Below, one piece after another: positions 10,031 through 21,937 of a DNA stretch of 64,000 nt. How positions within the stretch are numbered: position 1 is the stretch's first letter; each line of letters opens with the position of its first letter. The position numbers and the translations under genes were made by a program. Source of the stretch: Aphelenchoides besseyi (Eukaryota; Nematoda; Chromadorea; Rhabditida; Aphelenchoididae); contig JAMPIQ010000001.1 of NCBI GenBank assembly GCA_024699855.1, positions 2,294,001-2,358,000 of the forward strand, read 5' to 3'. The notes beneath the pieces are model-generated. The model worked only from the letters and a program-made list of their open reading frames with translations, did no database searches and was not told the origin of the DNA.

Positions 10031-10803
10031 ATGGAAAATGAAATTGCAGCGACTTTGATGCCCGACGGCAGTTTCTGGGTTTGGCCCGCGTTCGTCCTCA
10101 CGTACCACGAAAATAAAACTCCGCTTTTACGTTCTGTCCCCGCCACTTAGTCTCTTTTTTTGCCGAGTTATATTGGTTGTCGTCGGAAGCAGCTTCCGCT
10201 TTTTGTTTGGACCGCTTTTCTTAGCCTCCCATTGACTGAAGAGGGTGAAAAGAGGGCGTGAGTGATTATGTGAGAACAGCAGCGTTCCTTCTAGAGAATA
10301 ATCCCAACAAATCGAGATTTCCACAACCGAGATGTTTGAGCGGTTGTTTGTCGTCAATTTTGCGACTCTTGATTTTCGCAGCGTCCAATCAAACACATTC
10401 GCGAGCTCTTAATCTCCATTGTTCTCACATGCTTACACGTGTTTTTCACGCCGTTCATTCGCTCAAATTACAATCGTCCATCGACACCAATTGCGGTTTT
10501 GAGTCACGTTGCCTTCGCGAATTCCCCGTCCAATTCCATCGGTGGCCATTAGTGAGGTCAGAAAGTCGCGAATGAAGACTTGTTTTTTCTCCTCTCCGTT
10601 TTTATCGTTTGTTGTTTACGTATGGTCGATGCTTCGAAGAATTTTGCGCTTTTCGTGTGCGTCCCGCTGTCATTTTAGCGAAGTTTTTCTTAAATTATGA
10701 TTTACGACTGTTGGAGTGTCTTCATTGGTTTGATTGGTTTCAGGGTCTTTCGAATTGGAAATAGCGAAGTTATTAGTTTGGAGTTTTTGCCATAGATGAC
10801 CTC
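10031..10803. other. Upstream region of SNRK
   Basis: A GC-richer stretch with several overlapping short frames on both strands and no coherent protein. It probably holds the SNRK promoter and 5'UTR, with an acceptor-like GATTGGTTTCAG at about 10730-10742, and possibly the first exon of the minus-strand gene ending at 9642. Confidence 0.35.
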
Positions 10804-13800
10804 ATGTTACATCACAAAGATCAAACGAAGACTGGAGTGCTGCGGAGAAACTCGTCCGTTAACATAAACGAGACACGAATCGCCGGTCTCTACGATCTGG
10901 AACATACGATCGGAAAAGGTGGGATGTGCTTTTCACTGATTTTACAAGCAATCGAGATTTCAGGACATTTTGCGGTAGTCAAATTAGCTCGCCACGTTTT
11001 TACGGGCGAGAAGGTTCGTGAGTTCGTTCGCTGACGTTTAAATTCGTTTAGGTCGCCGTCAAAGTCATTGACAAAACTAAATTGGATGCCGAATCGGCCG
11101 CTGATTTGATGCAAGAAGTACGATGCATGAAAGTAAGAGAACGGCAATTTGGATTCTTTTATCTTTTTTCCTTTCAGCTCGTTCAACATCCAAATATTGT
11201 GCGTTTGTACGAAGTCATCGATACTCAAACCAAATTGTTTTTGATACTCGAATTGGGAGACTACGACATGTGAGTTTGTTTACAATGAAAAATAAGTTTC
11301 GAAAATGTTCAGGTACGACTACATTATGCGAACATCGGAGAAGGGATGCAAGGAATCTGAAGCTCAACAATATTTTAGTCAGATCATTAAAGCCATTGAT
11401 TATTGCCATGCTCTACATGTTGGTGAGTAGACAGTCCAGAGTTTATGTTATTCCTTTGGTTTTTAAGTGCATCGTGATTTGAAGCCCGAAAACGTTGTTT
11501 TTTTCGAGAAGCTAGGAATGGTCAAACTTACGGATTTCGGCTTCTCAAATTTGTATACACCCGGACAACAGCTAAGTACTTCATGTGGTTCATTAGCGTA
11601 TAGTGCTCCGGAGATTCTTCTTGGCGATGCTTACGATGCTCCAGCAGTTGGTCGGTTGTTTAGCAGTTGATTTGTAGTTACGAGCTATTTAGATATTTGG
11701 AGTCTGGGAGTCATTTTGTACATGCTCGTTTGTGGTCGTCTTCCGTTTCAGGAAGCCAATGAATCGGAAACGTTGACCCGAATCCTCGATTGTCGTTACT
11801 CGATTCCAGATAGCCTTTCATCTTCGTGCAAAGAGTAAGTGATCATTTTATTGTTTTTATGTGTATTGTTGTGGTTTCAGATTGATCCAAAAAATGCTCG
11901 TACGTGATCCAACGAAACGTGCAACTCTCGATTTCATTACGAAGTCATCGTGGGTTAAGGCCGGAGATCGTGGACATGCCGAAGTTTTACCGCTGATTTC
12001 TCGCACAAACTTGAGTGATAGCGCACATAACACGATAGTCGATCAAATGGTTGCTGGCGGTATTGGAACCGAAGAAAACATTCTGAAGTAGTTTTCAGCT
12101 TCCTCAACCAAAACATTCGAACTTTTCAGCGCTATTGATCAAGGAGAATACTCGTACTTAACTGCAACTTACTATCTACTTGCTGAACGCGTTCTAGCAG
12201 CTCAGCGAATGGAACAAGCACTGCAACTAAGAGACACCACGAATACTGGAGGAACGATGGACGACGAAGAATCGTCAGCTAACGCAAATCATCAAATCAA
12301 CAATTCGAATCGAAGTCGTTCCAATTCATGGCGTGGTCCCAGTGGTAGAAGAGCGTGTACGATTTTAAAAGAAGAAAGTGAAGAAGAGCTGAGTACCTAC
12401 TTACGCTCATCTTCTCGACAATCCTCACGGTTGGTTTTTGAATTTGTGTTCGTAGATGTTCGCTGTTTTAATTTATGTCAGTTAAACGTCTTAAAATTCT
12501 TTCGAAAAACATTAGAAGGTCGATTTTGTTTCAATTTCCGCGCAATCCGACTTTTTCGGTGTCAAATTTTGCTTTTATTCTCCAGGTATTTCACGAAACG
12601 TGACAATGTTCATGCCGCCTCGAGAGCCGCAAGTTTGGAGTCGTTTCGAAGTGGTGGAGGTCAAACGATTCTCGAAGGTTCGGATTCATTTGATGCCGAT
12701 TCTTGGAATGGCACGGACGAAAGAAAGTTGGCCGCCAAGAAGTTGTCGATTATACAAGCCGATGACGATGAGGAAGATACCGAAAATCGGCCGTTGATTG
12801 TCGAAGAAGACACAACGACGAACAGTACAACTTGTTCGCCGAAAGTTGTCTCTACCGGTGGATTAAGTTTTGGCAACAGTTTCGCATTCGATGAATTGAG
12901 TCCGATTCGTGAATTGATAGAAGCGAATTTCGGAGCCGCTGGACCATCCGAAGTGTCGCCCAGTCATGAGACTCCTGCCAACGAACCGGTCGATGATGAG
13001 TGTCCACCGACCAATCGGCGATCTTCGCTCTCATGGCAACGAGCTGTGAGTTCAAGTGACGAAGACGATCGTCGTGGACTTTCACGACGTCGACGTTTCA
13101 ACTCGTCTCGATCGATATTCAAAGGAACGAATGATTCAAACGACGACTCAACGGTCCTTTTGAGAACACCATCAGCTCCAATTCCAATCAATCAGTTGGC
13201 TTTGAACAAACTGACACGCCGCTTCGTACCACCAATGCAACGCAGGTGATTACCAGGCGTTTCTTAACTTGCAACTCACACAGACGAATGTTTGCGGTGT
13301 GATCGTTAACTGTTGACTTGTTGTGCTTTCAATTTTATTTTGCGTTTGATGCGATTCACATCTTTTTTGCTTTTCTAACAACCACATTTCTCGTTTGTAC
13401 TAATTGATACTCGTTTAGAAATTCTTCGCCGTCAGTTTCCATGTTCGGACCAAGTGGTTTACGTTCGTCTTGCGATCGCGTTAGTCCACAAGCCATTCAA
13501 GAGCTTCTTGAGTTCTCTCGTCTTTCTGCAACAATGAAAAGAGCTGCAAGTCCGGAAAGTCGAATCTCAAGTCGAAGTCCAAGTCCGCCGTGTTCTAGTG
13601 GTCGTGCATCTCCGTCTATTTCATCGGTTTCTTCAATGGTTACTCGCCTCAAATCTTCGAACTTACTGGCGAATACAAGTGGAGGAATGCGAAAGCTGAG
13701 TTCTTCTCCGCATCTTCTTGGCATCTGCGAGGTAAGTATTCTTCTTTCTGAGCATGTTGTAACTTCTGAATGCTTAGGAGACCGACGAAATCAATGCTGA

Positions 13801-14496
13801 TAGTCATCCGAGTACTTTTTATACCGTTCAAACTCACAAAACATCTCTTGTTTCATCTGGCGCTTCATTGTTCACTGTTGGCGCGAGCGATGTTGGAAAG
13901 CTGAACGGTTCGTTGGGTCGAGGAATGCGTTCTGCATCCACGGGCTTTGCAGCCTCCAATCGAACCCAACGATCCATTGATTCTATAAGCGATTTACCGG
14001 TCCTTCAAGAACGTGCAAGTTCAGCGGCTGCAGTCAACCCACCACATTCGAATTTTCGACTAGTTAGACCACGAGCCGGAATGGTATCTCCGGATTTGAG
14101 TCGACGCTTCGATCAACATCATCGCTTTGTTGCTCGATCTCGAAGATCTACAAGGTAGTTTTCTGATCAATACCAATAAACAAATTTTGTTTTAGCTGCT
14201 CGTCAAGTGAAACATCCGACGATGATACAAATGAAAGGCGTTTGAATTTGATTGGTCAAACTCATTGTCGACGTTTTAACTCCGAAGATCGACCGAGACC
14301 AGACGATGAACCGCCATCAAGTGGTACAAATCCAAATGCATCTCAATCTTCTGCTACAGCAGCCAATCCATCAACCACACATACGAAAACAACCGAATCA
14401 TCAACAAATCAACCCTCTAACTCAACCGATGGCCAGTCGAATTCCGGCCAAACAACTGCGGGTCTTGTACTATTACAATCAACGTGTGTAAAATAA
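10804..14496 (+). CDS. SNRK: SNF-related serine/threonine kinase SNRK
   Basis: The ATG at 10804 begins [13 protein letters not shown]; by [14 protein letters not shown] the SNRK-type kinase domain starts, with the glycine loop split by an intron. Catalytic parts are all present: VAVKVIDK lysine, [14 protein letters not shown], and the T-loop [13 protein letters not shown] with the Thr that LKB1 phosphorylates in AMPK-related kinases. [16 protein letters not shown] and RDPTKRATL follow. After the kinase comes the SNRK-specific helical/UBA-like region ([27 protein letters not shown]-like [13 protein letters not shown]), then a long, disordered Ser/Arg/Asp-rich tail to 14496. About ten exons; two tail introns are longer (about 155 and 190 nt). 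The product is near 1,000 residues, longer than vertebrate SNRK because of the tail. It is an AMPK-family kinase linked to metabolism; substrates are unknown. It is first of a likely three-gene transcription unit. Confidence 0.93.
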
Positions 14497-14656
14497 TAAT
14501 TCGTGTTACTACTTGGTTACGATAAACGAGTTACAAATTTGTTTCTTAGCATTGATTTTCTCGCCGTTTCTCATCGCTTATTTCGGCAGTTGTTCATTCC
14601 GTTTGTGCTTTCAAATCAAATAAACTCGATTGCTAATCGTTTGAGGATTCGGAATC
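14497..14656 (+). promoter_or_regulatory. SNRK-LARS2 intercistronic region
   Basis: The 160 nt between stop and next ATG contain a GATAAA variant poly(A) signal (about 14521-14526) and a strong acceptor-like TTTGTTTCTTAG ending at 14549, giving LARS2 a roughly 107-nt 5'UTR. This fits trans-splicing inside an operon. Confidence 0.45.
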
Positions 14657-17600
14657 ATGATACGATCAAAGTTTTTCCGGAGGTCACTTTCGAATCAAAA
14701 TCGACGATTTTTGTCGTTTTCAAACCTCTGTTCAAAGGTAAGCCACCAATTCTCGCAACTGACGATGAATTGGGTCTTCAGGATGCCGGATCCCGTTATA
14801 TTTTGTCGATGTTTCCCTATCCCTCTGGCCGACTTCATTTAGGTCATATGCGGGTTTACAGCATTTCGGATGTTCTAGCACGTTATTACCGACTGAACGG
14901 GTTTCGCATGTTTCATCCAATCGGTTGGGATGCTTTCGGTTTGCCAGCAGAGAATGCCGCCCGATCAATGGGTGTTCAGGCATCAGAATGGACGAAACAA
15001 AACATTGCGGATATGCGAGAGCAGTTGAGAAAAATCAACGTGCAATTTGATTGGGATGCTGCAAGTTGCTTAAAAGCACTAAACAAACTATTTGAACTTA
15101 CAGGAACTGAGTACGTGTAGTCCTGAGTATTATCGTTGGACTCAGTGGATCTTCTCTCACCTTCACGAAGCAGGGCTCGTGCATCGGCGTTTTGCCGCGG
15201 TTAACTGGGATCCTGTTGACAAAACGGTTTTGGCCGCCGAGCAAATTGATGTCGATGGACGATCGTGGCGCTCTGGTGCAAAAGTCGAAAAACGAAAACT
15301 ACTGCAGTGGGCAGTTGAAACACCAAAATACGCAAAGGTTTCAAACAACTAAACTTTGTAAGGAACTCAAATTGTTTAGCGGCTTCTTGATGGTTTGAAA
15401 ACTTTGGAACGTGATTGGCGTGAAGTCGCTGATATTCAGTCGAATTGGATTGGCAAATGTGATGTTTTTCGGTTTAAACTACCTGTTCAGGTACAGTGAG
15501 ATAGTGCTTGTAAACCACGATCACTTTTAGAATGGAGATCAAAACGGCGAAACTCTCGATCTTCGAGTTTTTGATCCATCGGAATTTGCACGCGCCGATT
15601 TTGTGATCTTACATTCCGATCATCCACTGGCTGATGAAAACAAGGAACATCAATATCTCAGCGATAAACGAGCAACCAACTTTGTCACCGGTCGAGAGCT
15701 TCCAATCATTGTTCTGGCTTCAAAAGAGGAAGAACGCTGTGAGATTGGTGAATTTCATCTGAAGGCACGATTGGGATTTGCCGCCAAATCAGCGTTTGAC
15801 AAATCTCTGAGTTCACTTTTTGGAGTTGAAAATTCAGAAAAACAAGATGTCTCTGCTGATCGAGTCCTTGAAAAAGCCAAGGTCTGTATTTACTCAAAAC
15901 AGGTTGAATTAGCTATTATAGACGCTTAATCTCGGTGGCTACGAAACGAGTCGAAGTCTCGAAGATTGGGTGGTTTCACGTCAACGTGATTGGGGTACGC
16001 CGATTCCAATGATTTTGAATGGAAACGAAACTCGAGCTTATCCACTGGACAAACTTCCATTGCTTTCCGATCAACGTGGACAGGAGTTTGATGGTGGAAA
16101 AATAGAAACGGACACGTTGGACACATTCTTTGATTCTTCGTGGTACTATTTACGTTATCTCGATCCACACAACTCCAAGACTTTGGCTGATCTCGACAAA
16201 CTCCGACAGTTTATGCCCGTTGATGTCTACGTTAGTTTTTTCTTGTATGTTAATTGAACATGCGTTTAGGTTGGTGGTATTGAGCATGCTGATGTACATC
16301 TTTTCTTTGCTCGTTTCATTTCTTATTTTCTTTACGATATTGGAGCCACAAACGTTGCCGAACCGTTTCAAAGACTTTTACCACAAGGAATTGTTCGAGG
16401 TCGTACGTTTGTGGAGTTGAAGACCGGACGTTATGTTCCGCCAAACGAAGTTGAACAAGAGAAAGGTAAGAGAAACATCTTTTCAAGTTTATGATTTCGA
16501 AGATGGCGAATGGAAATGTAAAACAACTGGAACATCAGTGGAGGTTTCTTACGAAAAGATGTCAAAATCGAAGTCTAACGGCGTTGATCCATTGGCCGTC
16601 ATTGAAGATGTGGGTGTTGATTTGACTCGTCTTCAACTGTTGGCTGCTGCGGCCCCTCGAGCTCATTTGAATTGGGGCGAAAGTGGTAAGAATAAGGAAT
16701 CTTTGAGAATGTTTGATTGCTGTTTAGATTTGAAAGGATTAAGAAAATGGATCGAACGAATAGATTGGATCGTTGACGCTTATGTTCGACAAAGACGTTC
16801 TTTGGTCAATAAAACGGATGTCGAATTGGTTACGACACAACGCGAAGAGTTCTTTCGTGAAAATTACAATTATTTTGTTCGGAATGTGAGTTCAGTAAAA
16901 GTAATCGTGTTCTTCAATTCGCTTTATAGGTCTCAGCGTGCTTGGAAGTTTACAACGTTCACAACACGGCCATTGCTCGACTTCAAGGTCTAACAAACTC
17001 ATTACGAGTTCGTTCCAACAATGATATTTGCTGTGGTAATGCTGTTTACAGAAATTGGATCCCGATGAAGCAGGACGTAGTATCGAACTGGAACGTTGCA
17101 TTCATGCACTTGTTATTATGTTCCAAGTATTTTGAATCTGTTGATTAGACAACGTATTGGTTTTTAGATTTTTGCACCAGAAACCGCTGAAACTTTGTGG
17201 TCAAAATTGTGCGAAGTGAAACCAATCAGCAGTCAAGTTCGTCGTGAAAACACTCCACTATCCCAACAGTTTTGGCCACAAGTTGATGACGATGCAGAAA
17301 TTGACTTCACGGTTACGGTGATAAAGTTTTTGTCTTTTAGTTGTTCAGGTTTGTTTTCAGATGTTGGAAACAAGTTGCAGTCGTGCCAGCGTACCACGCA
17401 CTGCGATTGAAACGTTGGGGGATGTTCAGTTGATTGAGCTGGCAAAGAACGATCAACACAAAGCATTTTTTGATTTGCTTTCAAAACACGGGGTTGACGT
17501 TCAGAGCGTAATAGTCAATCGACGTCCAGGTAGTTAACGTTCTTCTCGACTACAACCCATAGCTATAGGTCTCCATGTGACTCTCGATTTGAATGTTCCA

Positions 17601-17714
17601 TCGACTGTTACGATGCAATTAGTTAAAACAATGTTGGAGCAATTGGTACAACAGAAGGTTGTAGAACGCAAAGCAGCCAAGAGAAAACGATTGAACGAGA
17701 GTCGCAAAAAGTAA
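14657..17714 (+). CDS. LARS2: Mitochondrial leucyl-tRNA synthetase
   Basis: The ATG at 14657 gives [20 protein letters not shown], an Arg/Ser-rich mitochondrial presequence, ending at 14737; a 44-nt intron (14738-14781) joins it to [21 protein letters not shown] continuous frame from 14503 also runs through that intron, which would misplace the start. The Rossmann domain has the HIGH-type HLGH, then an editing (CP1) domain, the catalytic [12 protein letters not shown] and [14 protein letters not shown] motifs, [12 protein letters not shown], an anticodon-binding helical domain and a Lys/Arg-rich end ([14 protein letters not shown]). About ten exons; near 880 residues, as in the family. It charges mitochondrial tRNA-Leu. 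The editing domain lacks the threonine-rich TTRPDT-type and GVPAHDxRD motifs, as expected for editing-poor mitochondrial LeuRS. Confidence 0.96.
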
Positions 17715-17867
17715 ACCCGCTCAATCTATAGATCTTTATAGTTTTTGTTGATCGAAGTTGTTACTGTTGTTGATTCAAATAAATTTGAATGAAAATAAGT
17801 TAAAATGAAAAGGTCGATCACTTCATTTTTATTCTCAGACTCTGTACGGCCGTTTGAATTGGCGACG
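17715..17867 (+). promoter_or_regulatory. LARS2-flippase intercistronic region
   Basis: After the LARS2 stop there is an AATAAA at about 17778-17783 and, about 54 nt later, the acceptor-like TTCATTTTTATTCTCAG ending at 17838, 30 nt before the next ATG. The order fits an operon junction. Confidence 0.55.
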
Positions 17868-20800
17868 ATGTTTTGCGCAATACGTGAATGGTTTTTTGGA
17901 TCAACTGAGGTCGGTTATCGGCGTGTGATTGTTGGAGATGCGAACTACAAGCTTGCGAAGAACAGAATCAGTACGACCAAATACACCATGATCACATTTC
18001 TTCCAAAATTTCTTAGCGAACAGTTTTCGAACGTCGTCAACGTGTTCTTTCTGATTCTCGCGTGTGCTCAATTACTACCAATGCTCGATCCACCTTATGG
18101 ACGAGCCACAACGATGATGCCGTTGGGCTTCATTTTGTTTTTGGCGGCTGGAAAAGAAATTTTCGAAGACGTGGTTGGTCAATTGAGAAACTTAGCTGTT
18201 GAAACCAAGACTCTTTTAGCGAAGAAAATTCTCCGACCGTGAGATCAATCGTACGATAGCGCGCGTTTTCAACCGAGTCAACGGCTGGCGCAATTGTTTT
18301 TGGTATCAAGTACGTTCACAAGCAGATCGATTTGAGACTATTTGATCGATTGCAGATTCGAGTTGGTGAAATTGTCAGAGTGGAAAATGGAGAGAAGATT
18401 CCGGCCGATTTGGTTCTTTTATCGTCAAGTGAATCCAACGGCCAAATCTACATTGAGACTTCAAATTTGGATGGTGAATCCAATTTGAAGATTCGTCAAG
18501 CATTGACTGTCACTTCTGCTTACAATACTGAAGAACTGATAGCAGTGAGTTAACAATTCAGTTTCTACTTAAACGCTGTTTTAGAGATTTACTGATCGTC
18601 GTACATTCATTCATTGTGACCTTCCCAATTGTCTTATTTACGAATTCCAAGGTTCATTGCACATTACTCCAGAAGCAGCAACTCCGAATTCGTCCGGTTT
18701 GTTATCACGCAGTTTACGGACGCCGAAGACCTCGGAACAATCACGAACTCCCGGTGAAGTCAAAGTCTTTTCATTGAGTATTTAATGCCATTAAATACCG
18801 TGATGATAAGAAATTTCAGCTCAAGCACATCTGATGCCCAGAGGTGCTCGGCTTATGAATACCGAATATGCGTTCGGAGTGGTTGTTTATGCCGGAAAGC
18901 ATACAAAACTGATGATGAATCAAACCCGGACTCCACGAAAACAGTTGGTTGAATCCTTGAATACATCGATGTTATCGTCTTTTAGCTCAAACGTCAATCA
19001 AATGACCAATTACATTATGATGGTTCAATTCGGAATTCTGATGATCATGAGTGCATCAGCAACTGCCCTTTCCCTTTGGACGGCGTATAAGACTCGACTT
19101 GGCACATGGTATCTACCGTTGCAACAAAACAGAATCTTTGGTATATCAAACAACTTTGTAACTCAATTGTTCTCCAATTTTAGTTCACTCCCGAAAATCT
19201 GCGATGTTCATCTACTTCAGCGAACTGATGCTCTTTTCGCGTATCATTCCAATTTCTTTGATCATCACTCTCGAGTTCATTCGTTTGATTCAAGCGTGGT
19301 TCATCGAAAATGTAATCCTTCTTTATTTTCTTTTGTTCACTTTTTCAGGACGAGGAAATGTACGATGTACAAACAGATACGAGAGCTGTCGTCAGACGTT
19401 CGGATTTGAACGATATGCTTGGACAAGTGAGTTTATGATCGTAAATGTGAGAATTTGAAACTGCAGGTTGGCTGTGTAATGACCGATAAAACGGGTACTC
19501 TGACAAAAAATATAATGAAATTCAAACGCTGTTCGATTGGAGGAGTGAACTTCGGCGATGATATAAGTGAAGAGTTTTCGGACAAGTCACTCGTGGAAGC
19601 TATGAACAGAGATCAGGTATTTCACAGATACCTGTTTTCTATTTGGCTTTAAGTCTAAAAGATCTCAAATTCACAACTTCATCATGGCAATGGCCTGCTG
19701 TCATACGGTTGTTCCTGAAGTGGACAAGACGACTAACGAAATCAACTATTACGCGTCATCACAAGACGAAGGAGCGTTAGTACGTGCAGCCGCAGGAATC
19801 GGTTTCGTTTTCTACAAACGAACACCCGAAAAACTGGTCGTCAATGTGGTAAGCTATCCGTTAATTGACATTACGCAACGAGTTTAGAATGGAAATTGTT
19901 TGGAGTTGGGGATCTTGAATGTTCTCGAGTTCAACAGCGATCGAAAACGTATGAGTGTGATTTTGCGTTTTCCAGATGGCACAATAAGACTCTACTGTAA
20001 GGGCGCGGTAGGTGCTGTCTATTCACTAAATCTGTTTTGCTTTGTAGGACACAATGATTTTTGATCGATTAGCTCCAACCGAAAAAGAAGTCATTCAGAG
20101 ATGTCAAGAACATTTGCAACGTTACGCTGAAAGCGGTTATCGAACTTTATGTGTTGGTACACGCACAATTTCTCCAGCAGTGTATCATGAATGGAACAAA
20201 GGATACCACAGAGCATCCATCGACCTCGATAATCGCAATCAACTGTTGTCTGATGCGGCAGAGGAAATCGAAAAAGATCTTGTGCTTTTAGGAGCAACCG
20301 CAATCGAAGACAAGTTGCAAGACGTAGGTTGTGAGTCGAGTTGATAATCGTAATTTTAGAATGTGCCAAACACGATTCGTGCGTTGTTGACCGCTAAGGT
20401 TCGGGTTTGGATTTTGACGGGAGATAAACGTGAAACGGCGGTGAATGTCGCCCAGTCAAGTGGATTGTGTACGAAGTCGACGGGTCTTCTAATTCTCGAC
20501 AATGTTGGAGCTGATACAATGGTTGAGAAGTTGCACGAATATGTTAAAGCAGTTAGTTACTGGCTATCTTTACTGTTCAATGTTTATCGTTTAGATTGAA
20601 AGCTACAAAGCATCGCACATCGACTTTGCGTTGATTGTTAGTGCCGATTCATTACGTGAAGCAACGAAAAATGAATCTCGTACGCTCTTTACAACATTAG
20701 CGTGGATGTGCCGTGCGGTCGTTTGTTGTCGTATGACGCCGTCACAAAAAGCCGAAGTTGTGAAGATGGTCAAATCTTTGTCGTCGGATGTGGTTTTAGC

Positions 20801-21799
20801 AATTGGAGACGGTGGAAACGATGTTGCGATGATCCAAGCGGCTCATGTTGGTGTTGGAATAAGTGGAAATGAAGGCATGCAAGCGTCGTTAGCAGCTGAT
20901 TATTCCATCGCTCAATTTCATTTCTTGCAACGTCTTCTGTTTGTTCACGGCGTTCTGTGCTATCGACGAACAACCAAAGCGATGTTCTATTCGTGTTACA
21001 AGAACTGCGTTGAAACGTTTATGCTCGTTCGTTTCACCTACAGTGTTCTAATAACCTCAATTTCAGTTCATGTACACTTTTTTCAATGGCAATTCTGAAG
21101 AGGGTCTTATCGATCAATGGACAGTGATTTTGTAAGTCAGTTCGATTGGCTAACTCGACATCAAAACGCTTTCAGATACAATATTTTGTTTACAAGTTTG
21201 GCCCCAATGTGGTTGGGAGTATTCGATCAACCGACTAGTCTACAACAAATGATTAAACACAATCGCTATTACGCACTCTTACAGCCCGTTAGTGAACTGT
21301 CGTTTAAAGTAAGTAATCAGTTGATGTTCAAGTAATCGAACGATCTTTCAGTCCCATGCAATTTGGATCATGAGAGCCGTTTGTCATGCGATTCTGATCT
21401 TCGTTGTAGTTGCTGGAATCCATTACAACGAGCCGATGTTTGCGAACGGAATAATTTCCTCAACCGGATCGTTTGGTACGATCTGTGCACTGGTAATTTG
21501 CGAACAATAAGCCAAATGAATACTACAAATTCCAGGCGCTGATTGTTGTCGTGAACATACGAGCAGTTCTGGAAATTGATGCTATCAATTGGATCGTCGC
21601 TGCGCTTCCGCTTCTGTCTATTGCATCTTACGCTACCTTCTTGGCCATCTATCCACTTCTTCATCGAATAATGCCCGATATTTTCGATTTGTACATGGTT
21701 GGTGTGTTCAACGAAGTCTTCACCAATCCGGTCATGTACTGTGCTCTTGGTTTCATTATTTTTACGGTTATCGTCGGACATATTATCGCACGAATTTGA
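17868..21799 (+). CDS. P4-type ATPase (phospholipid flippase)
   Basis: I start at 17868 ([12 protein letters not shown]), after the acceptor at 17838; an in-frame ATG at 17805 lies upstream of that acceptor. The order is P4: N-terminal [21 protein letters not shown], membrane helices 1-2, actuator motif LDGESNLK (usual DGET), helices 3-4 with a PISL turn ([15 protein letters not shown]), phosphorylation site [11 protein letters not shown], nucleotide-binding [26 protein letters not shown] hinge, [24 protein letters not shown], then six C-terminal helices ending at GHIIARI. Near 1,040 residues in about eighteen exons. These enzymes move phosphatidylserine and related lipids to the cytosolic leaflet and need a CDC50 partner. 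It is closest in motif text to ATP8/TAT-1-like members, but subclass is uncertain. A Ser/Thr/Pro-rich insert sits in the actuator domain, and the C-terminal tail is short. Confidence 0.93.
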
Positions 21800-21937
21800 T
21801 CCGCGTATTCTCTTCAAATTGGGAATGAAAATAATCGATACGAATGTTCAATTGAGTTTTTTAATCGCAAAATCAACTATATCACCACTCTTTTGACAGG
21901 AAATACAGAAAGACTGGTGCTAATGACATTTCGAAAC

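Noticed and set aside
10258..10575. 105-codon plus-strand frame before SNRK
   Set aside because: No domain, low-quality composition, and it lies in the presumed promoter/5'UTR.
14503..14656. Earlier in-frame start for LeuRS ([14 protein letters not shown]...)
   Set aside because: It needs the 44-nt intron retained, lacks a presequence, and contains the likely trans-splice acceptor at 14549; the spliced start at 14657 gives a proper mitochondrial presequence.
17805..17867. Upstream ATG for the flippase (MKRSITSFLFSDSV...)
   Set aside because: An acceptor-like ATTCTCAG at 17838 lies inside this extension, so the mature message probably starts after it; the next ATG at 17868 gives the usual P4 N-terminus.
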